DNA from: Acidobacteriota bacterium
GTDB lineage: Bacteria; Acidobacteriota; Terriglobia; Bryobacterales; Bryobacteraceae
Length of the DNA: 33,933 bases
Assembly: GCA_016213775.1 (NCBI GenBank)
Contig: JACQZR010000267.1
Span: 1 to 33,933, forward strand
Direction: 5' to 3'
Of the stretch, positions 17,391 to 25,093 are shown piece by piece (position 1 is the first letter of the stretch; every line of letters begins with the position of its first letter). A program made the translations under genes and the position numbers. A model generated the notes under the pieces. That model had not been told where the DNA came from. It worked only from the letters and a program-made list of their open reading frames with translations, and made no database searches.

Positions 17391-17804
17391 TCACGCCTCC
17401 CATTCGTGGCTAACCCATTCGTTGCTACCCAAGGACCGCGCGGCGATCATCTCCCCAAACCCGCTGCGGCTGTAGTCCTGTGCCGGCTGAATGCCGGTGG
17501 CCTCTGAGAAGACTTTGGCCCAACCAGCCATCAACCCGCTCGCCTGATTGTGGAGGGCTTCCGAGCGGGCAATTTCGTGTGAGAGAAGCTGCATTTCCAT
17601 GCGCAACTGCGCCTTTTCCAAATCCGGCATCGCCTCGAGCCAGCGCGCCGGCAACAGGGACGCCAGTTGCTCGCAAGCCAACTGCAGGAGGCTGGTAGAG
17701 GTGTCGAAATCGGACAGATAGTGGGAAGCGCGTGCGCGTTCCAGCGCCAGACGCACGGCGCGAATGGTCTCGGCGGCGGGCGCGGCGCTGAGAGTGGCGG
17801 TCAT
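17391..17804 (-). CDS. flgN: FlgN-like export chaperone (by position and shape)
   Basis: 137 aa, all-helical, acidic to neutral, with no signal peptide and no motif that identifies it alone. FlgN chaperones are 110-160 aa helical proteins that bind FlgK and FlgL before export. This gene sits exactly between flgM and flgK, the usual flgN position, with an ATGA overlap (17801-17804) to flgM and a six-base gap to flgK. LSHEIARSEALHNQASGLMA is consistent with a FlgN core helix. The name rests on context more than sequence. Confidence 0.6.
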   Translation of the reverse strand: MTATLSAAPAAETIRAVRLALERARASHYLSDFDTSTSLLQLACEQLASLLPARWLEAMPDLEKAQLRMEMQLLSHEIARSEALHNQASGLMAGWAKVFSEATGIQPAQDYSRSGFGEMIAARSLGSNEWVSHEWEA

Positions 17805-18178
17805 TTCTCACCTCCGGACCGCCCGCCTCCACCAGATTCGCTCCCACCCGGGAAGTTCAGCGCGTCTTGAACGATCGACTTACTCACCTCGGAAGCATCG
17901 GGATGGTACTTGCCGGACTTCACTTCGGCGCGTAGTTGTTCCACCCGCGCCTGGCGCTCGGGGCCGCCGAGATCTTCGCTACGCAGGGCCTGTCCGAGCC
18001 CGGAGAGTTGAAACCTGTCCCCGTCCTCGCTCTTTCCCACCAATGCGGCGTCAGTTGCGCGTCCGGCCTTATTTGCCTGCCCGGCTTTGCCAGCGCCTGC
18101 CGCTGCGCCAGCTCCGCCCGTTCCACCTATTCCGCCGGCCCCACCCGGACCAAGCGGATTCGCGTCATTGATTCTCAT
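17801..18178 (-). CDS. flgM: Anti-sigma-28 factor with Gly/Ala-rich N-terminus
   Basis: 125 aa. The C-terminal part RVEQLRAEVKSGKYHPDASE followed by VSKSIVQDALN (about residues 77-108) is the conserved FlgM sigma-28-binding region. The start MRINDANPLGP matches a typical short FlgM N-terminus, but residues 9-40 are a low-complexity Gly/Ala stretch, probably disordered, and the protein ends in another Gly-rich tail. FlgM holds sigma-28 inactive until it is exported through the completed hook. It leads the late flagellar operon, 91 bases downstream of a sigma-28 promoter match, implying the usual feedback loop. Confidence 0.82.
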   Translation of the reverse strand: MRINDANPLGPGGAGGIGGTGGAGAAAGAGKAGQANKAGRATDAALVGKSEDGDRFQLSGLGQALRSEDLGGPERQARVEQLRAEVKSGKYHPDASEVSKSIVQDALNFPGGSESGGGGRSGGEK

Positions 18179-18269
18179 ATATTTTTACCCGTCGGTGCCT
18201 TTCCATCGATTCGGCATTTCGCTCGGAAGGGGTAGAGGCTATACATTCGCACTATACCGCCTACTCCAC

Positions 18270-18296
18270 ATATCGCCTACGCTTGGAATTCCTTTA
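18270..18296 (-). promoter_or_regulatory. Sigma-28 (FliA) type promoter upstream of flgM
   Basis: On the minus strand TAAAGGAA, eleven bases, then GGCGATAT match the FliA consensus TAAAGTTT-N11-GCCGATAA at TAAAG in the -35 and at six of eight -10 positions, with exact spacing. Predicted start is near 18263, giving a leader of about 85 bases to flgM. A second GTAGGCGGTAT lies just downstream but has no -35 partner. Confidence 0.7.
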
Positions 18297-18340
18297 AAAT
18301 TTCTTTCTTGGCCCTCTCTCTTTCTTTCTTTCCAAGAGGT

Positions 18341-18346
18341 TACAAT
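18341..18346 (+). promoter_or_regulatory. Candidate -10 box for a near-leaderless nadE transcript
   Basis: TACAAT ends eight bases before the nadE ATG (18355), so a transcript from it would begin about two bases ahead of the start codon. The -35 region is a pyrimidine tract (CT-rich) without a clear TTGACA. An AGAGG further upstream is about 15 bases from the ATG, too far for a normal ribosome site. Confidence 0.35.
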
Positions 18347-18354
18347 AAAATCTC

Positions 18355-20016
18355 ATGCGTATCGCGCTCGCTCAGATCAACACCACGGTCGGTGATCTGA
18401 AAGGCAACGTCTCCCTGATGATAGCCGCCGCCCGCCAGGCCGCGGACGCCGGCGCCGACATCATCGCCTTCCCGGAACTCTCGGTCAACGGCTATCCTCC
18501 TCGGGATCTCGTAGAAAAGACAAGTTTCGTCGCCCGCACCCACGAGGCGCTCACGCGGCTCGCCGCCGAAACCGCCGCAATCCCGATTGCCATCATCGCC
18601 GGCTACGTCGGCCCCAGTGAGGAACGCGCGGGCAAGCACGTCGTCAACGCAGCCTGCGTGCTCGAAGGCGGCGAGATCATCTTCACACAGACCAAGATGC
18701 TGTTGCCGACCTATGATGTCTTCGACGAGGCGCGTTATTTCGAATCGGCCGAACGGCAGCATCTTTGGCAATGGCGTGGCTACAGGATCGCCCTCACCAT
18801 CTGTGAAGACGCCTGGAACGACAAACAGTTCTGGTCGCGTCAGCTTTACGACCGCGACCCCGTCGAGGAACTCGTCCGCGACGGCGCATCGCTGCTGATC
18901 AGCATCAACGCCTCGCCGTACAACATGGGCAAGCGCGCCCTGCGCCGCGAGATCTTCGCCACCGCCGCCCGGAAGCACAACATTCCCGTCGTTTACGTAA
19001 ACCAGGTTGGCGGCAACGACCAACTTGTTTTCGACGGCAGCAGTTTCGCACTCGACCGCAACGGGAACCCGATCGCCGCCTGCGCCTCGTTTCAGGAGCA
19101 GGTCCTGGTGGTGGAGGTTGACCCCGCCGCCGGGGTGCTTGCGGCCAACCTTTGCGACTCGCACCGGGAGGAGCCCGAAGCGGTCTACGAGGCCCTGGTC
19201 CTGGGGACGCGCGACTACATCCGCAAATGCGGTTTCCGGCGCGTCATCATCGGCCTCAGCGGCGGAATTGATTCCTCGATCACGGCCGCCATCGCCGTGG
19301 ATGCGGTCGGCAAGGAAAACGTGATTGGCGTCTCGATGCCCGGGCCCTACTCCTCCGAGCACAGTTACGCGGACGCCGAGGCCATGGCCCGGAATCTCGG
19401 TATCCGGTTTGAACTGGCTCCTATTAAGGATGCCTACGACACCATGCTCGGCTCGCTCGAACCGCTGTTTGCCGGAATGGCGCCCGACGTCACCGAAGAG
19501 AACCTGCAATCGCGGCTCCGCGGCGTGACGCTGATGGCAATGTCGAACAAGCTCGGCGCTCTCGTACTGACGACGGGGAACAAGAGCGAACTCGCGGTGG
19601 GCTATTGCACGATGTATGGCGATATGTGTGGTGGACTCGCGGTCATCAGCGACGTTCCCAAGACTCTGGTGTACGAGATCTCGCGCGTGGCCAACCGCCG
19701 GCACAACGACGCCATTCCGGAGCGGGTCTTCACTAAGCCTCCTTCGGCGGAACTGAAGCCCGATCAGAAAGACACCGATTCGCTGCCGGAATACGACACC
19801 CTGGACGCGATCCTGAGAGCCTACGTCGAGGAGATGCAGTCGCCCTACGCGATCGCCGAGTCGCTCAAGCTGTCGATTGAGCTTGTGCGCGACATCGTGA
19901 ACAAAGTGGACCGCAACGAGTACAAACGCCAGCAGGCCGCACCGGGGTTGAAGGTGACGACCAAGGCTTTCGGCATGGGACGGCGTTTTCCGATCGCACA
20001 GAAGTTTTTTGAGTGA
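18355..20016 (+). CDS. nadE: Glutamine-dependent NAD+ synthetase
   Basis: 553 aa, two domains. The N-terminal nitrilase-type glutaminase (about 1-265) has its catalytic triad Glu41 (FPELSVNGYPPRDL), Lys114 (TKMLLPTYDVFDE) and Cys150 (TICEDAWN). The C-terminal synthetase carries the PP-loop SGGIDSS (302-308) and TTGNKSELAVGY. It converts nicotinate adenine dinucleotide to NAD+ using ATP and ammonia from glutamine, in the cytoplasm. It is monocistronic here, divergent from flgM, and its stop is eight bases from the convergent terminase gene. It is the last housekeeping gene before the accessory region. Confidence 0.95.
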   Translation: MRIALAQINTTVGDLKGNVSLMIAAARQAADAGADIIAFPELSVNGYPPRDLVEKTSFVARTHEALTRLAAETAAIPIAIIAGYVGPSEERAGKHVVNAACVLEGGEIIFTQTKMLLPTYDVFDEARYFESAERQHLWQWRGYRIALTICEDAWNDKQFWSRQLYDRDPVEELVRDGASLLISINASPYNMGKRALRREIFATAARKHNIPVVYVNQVGGNDQLVFDGSSFALDRNGNPIAACASFQEQVLVVEVDPAAGVLAANLCDSHREEPEAVYEALVLGTRDYIRKCGFRRVIIGLSGGIDSSITAAIAVDAVGKENVIGVSMPGPYSSEHSYADAEAMARNLGIRFELAPIKDAYDTMLGSLEPLFAGMAPDVTEENLQSRLRGVTLMAMSNKLGALVLTTGNKSELAVGYCTMYGDMCGGLAVISDVPKTLVYEISRVANRRHNDAIPERVFTKPPSAELKPDQKDTDSLPEYDTLDAILRAYVEEMQSPYAIAESLKLSIELVRDIVNKVDRNEYKRQQAAPGLKVTTKAFGMGRRFPIAQKFFE

Positions 20017-20024
20017 GTGCGGGT

Positions 20025-21488
20025 TCATAGCTTTACCGTTGCCCTCCAGGTGGCCAGGGCGGCGGCGAAGACGAGGTCGTCGTGCTGGGTGGATTTCGCC
20101 GTTTCAATGCGCCCTTCCTTGTAGCGGAGGCTTGCCATTTCCTGGAGCAGGACGGCGGCTAGCGGCAGATCCTTGCTGATTTTGAGGATTCCCTTTTGTA
20201 GAGCTAATAGCAGGGAGGTCAGCAGCTCATTGCGCGGGACGTGGTAGGTGGAGGTGGCCTTGTCGTAGGTCCTGTTGTCGCCGGCGGTGATGATGACCGG
20301 GACGAGACGGGCGTGATGGTGTTCGTTGCGAAGCATGTCAGTGAAAGGAGTGCCTATGCCGGTGGCATCGACGGCGAGGACCTTGGCGCCATTGAGCCCG
20401 GGGTGCCGGGTGACGTCCGCCACATGCCGGGCGATGATGGGGTATGTCTTTCCGAGAGGCAATTGTTCGATGTGGCGGATGGCGTACCGCCGCTCGGTCT
20501 GCGGTTTGAAGTAGACCGGATCGGGCCGGTCGCTGATGAGAACGTCAGCACGCTCGAGGATGCAGAGGGCGGTGTGGTCATTGGCTTGACCGAGGTCGAG
20601 GCCGAGGAAGAAGTCCGGATTGCCGTGATAGCGGGTGTTGTCCCATTCGGTAAAGGGACCGGCGCTGAGTATGCCGAGGTCGAGTGGCGGCAGATCGAGC
20701 AACGCGCGGTCCAGCAGCTCAGAGGAGAGAACAGCGGTGTCGGGGCTGGTGAATTCGCAGCAGTATTCCTGACGGAACTGGTGAGCGGGCATGGTGGCCC
20801 GCTGCTCGTCGAGGAACGATTGCGGGATGCGAGGGCAGTCACTGGCGGGGACGCTGACGCGCTTCCAGTGCGGGCCTGTGGGCGGGTCGACGGCGTGGAA
20901 GGTGTCGAAGAAAAAGCCCTGACGGCCTTTGGGTGTAGAAAGTACCCAGATCTGCGCATTGGGACTTGTGGCGATGGTCGGGCGGACGGCCTGGTAGAGG
21001 TCGTCTTCGACGCGGGCGGCCTCATCGAAAACGAGGAGGGAGACGCCGGAGAAGCCGCGGATGGTGTCTTCTTTGCCGGGCAGGCCAACGATACGGGAGC
21101 GATTGGGGAAGAGGGCGGAGATTTCGTTGGTGCCGTCGCCGCGGATGGGGATGCCCAGTTGGGGGAGGAAGTCGCGGACCTTATTGAGGAACTCGCCGGA
21201 CTGGCGGCCAGAAGGGGAAAGGACGAGGGTGAGGGACTGCGGCTGGGAGATGGCTTCGTAGATGGCGCGGACGGCGGTGATGGTGGACTTCCCCCACTGG
21301 CGGCAGCAGTTAATGATGATGCGGAGGGAGGGGTCAGTTAGTAAGTCCAATTGGATGGGGTCGGGGGACAGGTGTAGTGCGGCGGCTAAGTCAGCAGGCG
21401 AGTCGAAGGTGACGGGGACCGGCGCAGGAGTGGTCTGGACTTTCCGCGGCGTGCGCGGCTTGTCAGCAGTTACATAATAAATTGGCAT
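20025..21488 (-). CDS. Orphan phage-type terminase large subunit (TerL-like ATPase/nuclease)
   Basis: 487 aa from the ATG at 21488, chosen because AAGGAG lies about seven bases upstream; a longer frame begins at 21572 without such a site. The packaging ATPase domain has Walker A CRQWGKST (62-69), Walker B LLVFDEAA (151-158) and a coupling motif STPKG (184-188). The nuclease domain keeps the RNase H-like acidic residues Asp298 (GLDLGQ), Asp374 (AVDATG) and Asp470-Asp471 (HDDL). All catalytic positions look intact. No portal, capsid, small terminase or tail gene is nearby, so it is not part of a recognisable prophage. The upstream gene, 90 bases away on the same strand, is its only partner. Confidence 0.8.
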   Translation of the reverse strand: MPIYYVTADKPRTPRKVQTTPAPVPVTFDSPADLAAALHLSPDPIQLDLLTDPSLRIIINCCRQWGKSTITAVRAIYEAISQPQSLTLVLSPSGRQSGEFLNKVRDFLPQLGIPIRGDGTNEISALFPNRSRIVGLPGKEDTIRGFSGVSLLVFDEAARVEDDLYQAVRPTIATSPNAQIWVLSTPKGRQGFFFDTFHAVDPPTGPHWKRVSVPASDCPRIPQSFLDEQRATMPAHQFRQEYCCEFTSPDTAVLSSELLDRALLDLPPLDLGILSAGPFTEWDNTRYHGNPDFFLGLDLGQANDHTALCILERADVLISDRPDPVYFKPQTERRYAIRHIEQLPLGKTYPIIARHVADVTRHPGLNGAKVLAVDATGIGTPFTDMLRNEHHHARLVPVIITAGDNRTYDKATSTYHVPRNELLTSLLLALQKGILKISKDLPLAAVLLQEMASLRYKEGRIETAKSTQHDDLVFAAALATWRATVKL

Positions 21489-21578
21489 AGGATTCTCCTT
21501 CCGGGCACACTTGTCGCGCTCCCTATTCTGGTTGTCGGGCGGTGCGTGGGCTATCTCATAGTTGAATTGCATGAAACG

Positions 21579-22394
21579 TCATGCGGCGAGGTCGACTGGC
21601 GGTGGGCCCCACCGTTCTTCGCGGCTGCGGAGCTCGTCGGCGGAGGGAATATAACGCGAAACCACGCGGAATTCCTGGGGATCGGTCCAGATTGACTGGT
21701 CATAATTCTCGGGACCCTTCCCAGCTTCGGCCGGTGGCTCCTTGATTTCCGAGGTTTCGGGCATTTCCGTGTCGGATTCGGCCTCGACGGGGGTAGGGCC
21801 GGCGTTCTCGGGCTGCAGGAATTCGATGACATTGGAGGACGGGAAGAAAACGAGGTCGTCCACCGGCTGGGGATTGCGGCGCGGCTTCTCGCCAAGACGG
21901 TCGGTTTGGAGTGCGACCAGTTCCTTGCGCGAGGTTCTGATGATGCGCTTGAGGGACTCCTCGCCGGCCTGGAAACGGTAGAGAAGGCCGGGGTGCGCGG
22001 TTTCGAGGGCGGAGATGGCCGTGGTGGTACGGAGCTCAGCGGTAACTGGCGTGTAGGCGCGTTCGGTGGCGTCACGGTTGATGATCATCTCGGCGGAGAC
22101 CATGCCAGTGGTATGGCCCCAGGCGCGGCGAATGCGCCAGCGAGCGTTGACCATGTCGGTGACGAGGTCGCGCTCGTCATCGCCGACAGGGTTGTATTCG
22201 AGAATGTAATGGGCGAGGAGGCGTTCGTACTTCGAGCGGTCCTCGTTCGGGGCGACGATTTGTGGGCTGTACATGCCGTGGATGGTAGCGGCCAGTCGGC
22301 AGCGCTCCACACCTTCCGGTGTGGCGGGGCCGTGCGAATGGGAGCCGTTGAGGCGGGAGGCCAGTTTCTGGGCCTCGGAACGTTCTTGTTTCAT
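21579..22394 (-). CDS. Uncharacterised protein with NGxxSxGPxTPEG motif, partner of the orphan terminase
   Basis: 271 aa from the ATG at 22394, chosen because an AGGAGG lies 12 bases upstream; a longer frame to 22499 has an unconvincing N-terminus. The N-terminal region reads ASRLNGSHSHGPATPEGVER, then about eight residues on IHGMYS. This is a motif I recognise from uncharacterised proteins of Acidobacteriota and Planctomycetes, often beside mobile genes. A helical middle (about 50-170) contains Trp/Arg-rich WRIRRAWG. The C-terminal third is acidic and Pro-rich, probably disordered. It could bind DNA or substitute for a small terminase subunit, but no function is established. Confidence 0.65.
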   Translation of the reverse strand: MKQERSEAQKLASRLNGSHSHGPATPEGVERCRLAATIHGMYSPQIVAPNEDRSKYERLLAHYILEYNPVGDDERDLVTDMVNARWRIRRAWGHTTGMVSAEMIINRDATERAYTPVTAELRTTTAISALETAHPGLLYRFQAGEESLKRIIRTSRKELVALQTDRLGEKPRRNPQPVDDLVFFPSSNVIEFLQPENAGPTPVEAESDTEMPETSEIKEPPAEAGKGPENYDQSIWTDPQEFRVVSRYIPSADELRSREERWGPPPVDLAA

Positions 22395-22396
22395 AT

Positions 22397-22412
22397 GGGC
22401 TATTGCCCTCCT
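22397..22412 (-). promoter_or_regulatory. Ribosome site with small hairpin before the terminase-partner gene
   Basis: On the minus strand AGGAGG is followed by GGGC-AATA-GCCC and then AT-ATG. The four-base stem uses the last bases of the Shine-Dalgarno. It may bring the distant ribosome site closer to the start, or partly mask it. Confidence 0.3.
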
Positions 22413-22642
22413 TCTGCTCCTAGCTTCGATGAGCGCCACGGGAGGACTCCGGCAATGGAGAGGGGATGTTGTTGGAATAGAAGGAGAAATAAATCTCAAT
22501 TCAGCGGTGACTGGTTATTACTATTACTGTAGTTTATATGACTCCCTCATGGGATAGTGGCAGGGGTTCGGCACAGGGGCGGCCGACGTAATTTGCCAGG
22601 GTTACCGAACCGGAGTCCTTCAGCGCCTTGCCGCGCGGTACG

Positions 22643-23794
22643 ATGATGCATGTGGAGGTTGCACCGGAAATCCTGCGTTGGGCGATAGAGCGCTCGGGCC
22701 GCGAGCCGGAGTTGCTGGAGCGCAAATTCCCAAAGCTGGAAGCATGGCTGCGGGGCGAAGGTGGACCGACCTTCCGGCAGTTGGAAGAGTTCGCCGCTGC
22801 AACCTACACTCCCTTTGGATACTTCTTTCTGGCCGCGCCACCCGAGGAACGTCTGCCGATTCCCGATTTCCGCACCATGCGCCCGGAGCGCTTACGCCAG
22901 CCGAGCGGTGATCTGCTGGATACGATATATCTGTGCCAGCGGCGGCAGGCGTGGTTTGAAGAGTTTTCCCGCGAAGAGGGCCTTGATCCGGTGGTGGTAG
23001 TGGGTCGGATGACAACAGCCAATCCGGTGGTGGATGCGGCCCGGGAGATCCGCGCATCCGTTGGGTTCCCGCTGGAGCAACAGACGCAAGCCGACACGTG
23101 GACGGAGGCGCTCCGCAACTTCATCCAGGCGGTGGAAGACGCGGGTGTGCTGGTGATGGTAAGCGGTGTGGTGGGAAGCAGTAGCCATCGGAAGCTGGAC
23201 CCGGAGGAGTTTCGGGGGTTCGCACTGGCAGACCGGTTTGCGCCGCTGATTTTTGTGAACGGCGCGGATTCGAAGTCGGCGCAGATGTTCACGCTGGCGC
23301 ACGAGTTGGGGCATTTGGCGTTGGGGGAATCGGCATTGTCGGACGCGGAAGCTTCGGTGTTCCCGGACGAAGGAACCGAGCGCTGGTGCAATCAGGTTGC
23401 GGCGGAGATTCTGGTGCCGCTGGCGGCGCTCGAGCGAGAGTTGATGGGGGCGGAACCGGTGGAAGCGGCAACGGCCCGATTGGCGCGGCGGTTTAAGGTC
23501 AGCACGTTGGTGATTTTGCGGCGTCTGTTTGAAGCAGGGGTAATGGGAAGCCGCGAGGAGTTTTGGACCACCTACCGGGCAGAGGTGGAACGGATCAGGG
23601 GGTTGAGAGATGCCAGCGGGGGCGGAGACTTCTACCGGACGTTAGGGGCGCGAGTGAGCCGGCGATTCGAGCATGCGCTGGTGGCTAGCACGCTCGGCGG
23701 GAGGACGACCTTCGGGGAGGCGATGCGGCTTTTGGGTTGCAAGCGGGTTGCGACGTTTGACAGCCTGGCCGAGAGACTGGGGTTCAGCGTGTAA
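22643..23794 (+). CDS. ImmA/IrrE-family metallopeptidase with XRE-like N-terminus
   Basis: 383 aa from the ATG at 22643; an in-frame TTG lies five codons upstream and no clear ribosome site decides between them. The N-terminal about 70 residues (EVAPEILRWAIERSG, then LEAWLRGEGGPTFRQLEEFA and TPFGYFFL) are the truncated XRE-like domain typical of this group. The zinc-peptidase motif HELGH is at about 220-224, followed by the distal NQVAAEILVP. Members either cleave a repressor (ImmA, IrrE) or pair with a DUF4411 PIN-like protein, as here. The stop codon shares its last A with the ATG of the DUF4411 gene (TAATG), showing the usual coupling. The partner is broken. Confidence 0.85.
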   Translation: MMHVEVAPEILRWAIERSGREPELLERKFPKLEAWLRGEGGPTFRQLEEFAAATYTPFGYFFLAAPPEERLPIPDFRTMRPERLRQPSGDLLDTIYLCQRRQAWFEEFSREEGLDPVVVVGRMTTANPVVDAAREIRASVGFPLEQQTQADTWTEALRNFIQAVEDAGVLVMVSGVVGSSSHRKLDPEEFRGFALADRFAPLIFVNGADSKSAQMFTLAHELGHLALGESALSDAEASVFPDEGTERWCNQVAAEILVPLAALERELMGAEPVEAATARLARRFKVSTLVILRRLFEAGVMGSREEFWTTYRAEVERIRGLRDASGGGDFYRTLGARVSRRFEHALVASTLGGRTTFGEAMRLLGCKRVATFDSLAERLGFSV

Positions 23795-24181
23795 TGGCGT
23801 ATTTGCTCGACAGCAAATGTGTTCATTTCGGCCAAGAGGGTGCATTACGGGTTCGACTTCTGTCCTGGCTACTGGGATTGGATTGCTACCCGCCACCGAA
23901 CGGGGGTGGTGTACAGTATTGAGCGTGTATTTCTGGAGATCAAGGACCAACAAGATGAACTCGCCGATTGGGTGAAGGCGCTCCCTAAGGATTTCTTCCT
24001 TTCGCCAAACGCGGCGTCCGTGGCTTCTTTTCTTGTCGTGAGCGCCTGGGCATCCAGCCAACGGTACAGATTGCCAGCGATCAACGACTTTCTACAAACT
24101 GCTGATTTCCATCTCGTGAATACAATGGGCCTGGCCCCGGCAGGGCAGAGCGCGAGGAGCGGACTCGGAAGAGACGGATGA
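23794..24181 (+). pseudogene. DUF4411 (PIN-like) toxin gene, frameshifted and 3'-truncated
   Basis: The ATG at 23794 overlaps the stop of the ImmA/IrrE gene. Reading gives MAYLLDSK, then an unrelated tail and a stop near 23922. In the next frame, from 23819, FISAKRVHYGFDFCPGYWDW and YSIERVFLEI, FLQTADFHLV continue a clear DUF4411 sequence. One extra A in GACAGCAAATGTG separates the halves; without it the text is DSNVFIS. The 3' end also departs from the family after FLQTADFHLV: the usual about 40-residue end is missing and replaced by a random tail to 24181. Both the first catalytic Asp strand and the C-terminal acidic region are therefore uncoupled or lost. A single-base sequencing error could explain the first lesion but not the truncation. 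Confidence 0.72.
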
Positions 24182-24247
24182 CGCTGGTGATTGTCGTGCG
24201 GTGGGGATTGGACTCTCGCCGAATTTGGACTCTGCAGGTGAAGCGCG

Positions 24248-25093
24248 TCAGCCGGCCTTTTCGTGGGCGTGAACTTCGCGTTCCAACTCTTCGGCAAAGG
24301 CTTCGGCATCGCTTTCCGAGATGAGTTGGTAGTGGCCGGGCATCTTGTTGAGGATGTTGCGGGCCTTGCGGAAGGTGTCCTGGAGATGGCTGTCCTGGGG
24401 TTCACCGAGCAGGAGGTGAATCTTGAACGGTTCGGAGCTATCGTGGAGGCTGGTGGCGCGGCCTACCCAGCGGTTGGCCTTTTCGACGATGGAACCGCGG
24501 TCCAGCAGATCGAAGGAAACCGGTTCGTACACGTGCCAGACCTTATTTTTCCAGGCGCGCTGGAATTCGTATTCGTAGTCGGGCGCAACGATGCGTTTGG
24601 CGGCGAGGTGGGCGGTGATGTGACGGCGCTCGAGGGGTTCGCGGAATGTACGCCAGACATCCTCGTCTTCGCGGCGGCTGGATTCGCTGGGGAGCGCGTA
24701 GCGTTCGACATAGCGTTCCAACAGGTCGGCCACCGTCTTTTCGAGATCGTGAGAGAGACCGACGCGGACAGGGGAGAACTGCACGGAGCTGTCGTCGGGT
24801 GGCAAAACCCTGGCTAGCAACTGTTCGATGGCGCGGCCCGGCTCGAATGGCAATTCCGATGGCAGGCTTTCGCCAATAGCGTTGACTTGGTCCTGGATGT
24901 ACGAGGTCAACTGGCGGAAGCGGGCACCATCGATTCTGGTGAAGGTGCGGGTGATGCGGGCGTAGTGCGAGGTGCAGACGGCACGGAGGAAAGCGGCTTC
25001 GCGCGAGTAGACAGCGACGCCGATGTTGATGAACTCCTGGGTGACGGCGTCATGCACGTAGCGCAGGACGCTGAAGCTGTAGGGCGTTCTCAT
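24248..25093 (-). CDS. DUF3037-family protein, partner of a HipA-like kinase
   Basis: 281 aa. The N-terminus PYSFSVLRYVHDAVTQEFINIGVAVY is the hallmark of DUF3037 proteins, with a longer C-terminal region here (about 130-281) that lacks a recognisable motif and ends in a charged helix. Function is unknown; the family is regularly found directly after HipA-like kinases. The ATG overlaps the kinase stop (ATGA at 25090-25093), so the two proteins are made in tandem. It faces the decayed DUF4411 gene tail to tail, 66 bases away. Confidence 0.75.
   Translation of the reverse strand: MRTPYSFSVLRYVHDAVTQEFINIGVAVYSREAAFLRAVCTSHYARITRTFTRIDGARFRQLTSYIQDQVNAIGESLPSELPFEPGRAIEQLLARVLPPDDSSVQFSPVRVGLSHDLEKTVADLLERYVERYALPSESSRREDEDVWRTFREPLERRHITAHLAAKRIVAPDYEYEFQRAWKNKVWHVYEPVSFDLLDRGSIVEKANRWVGRATSLHDSSEPFKIHLLLGEPQDSHLQDTFRKARNILNKMPGHYQLISESDAEAFAEELEREVHAHEKAG

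Noticed and set aside
20241-21341. 366-residue plus-strand frame opposite the terminase
   Set aside because: Gly/Val/Glu/Asp-rich shadow composition; the minus strand encodes TerL with all catalytic motifs.
22395-22642. Possible prophage attachment site or tRNA fragment beside the terminase module
   Set aside because: I found no cloverleaf, no convincing T-arm and no matching direct repeat near 20017-20030, so no att site is claimed.
23794-23922. Programmed frameshift rather than mutation in the DUF4411 gene
   Set aside because: The site GCAAATGTG is not a recognised slippery heptamer, and the independent C-terminal loss favours decay.
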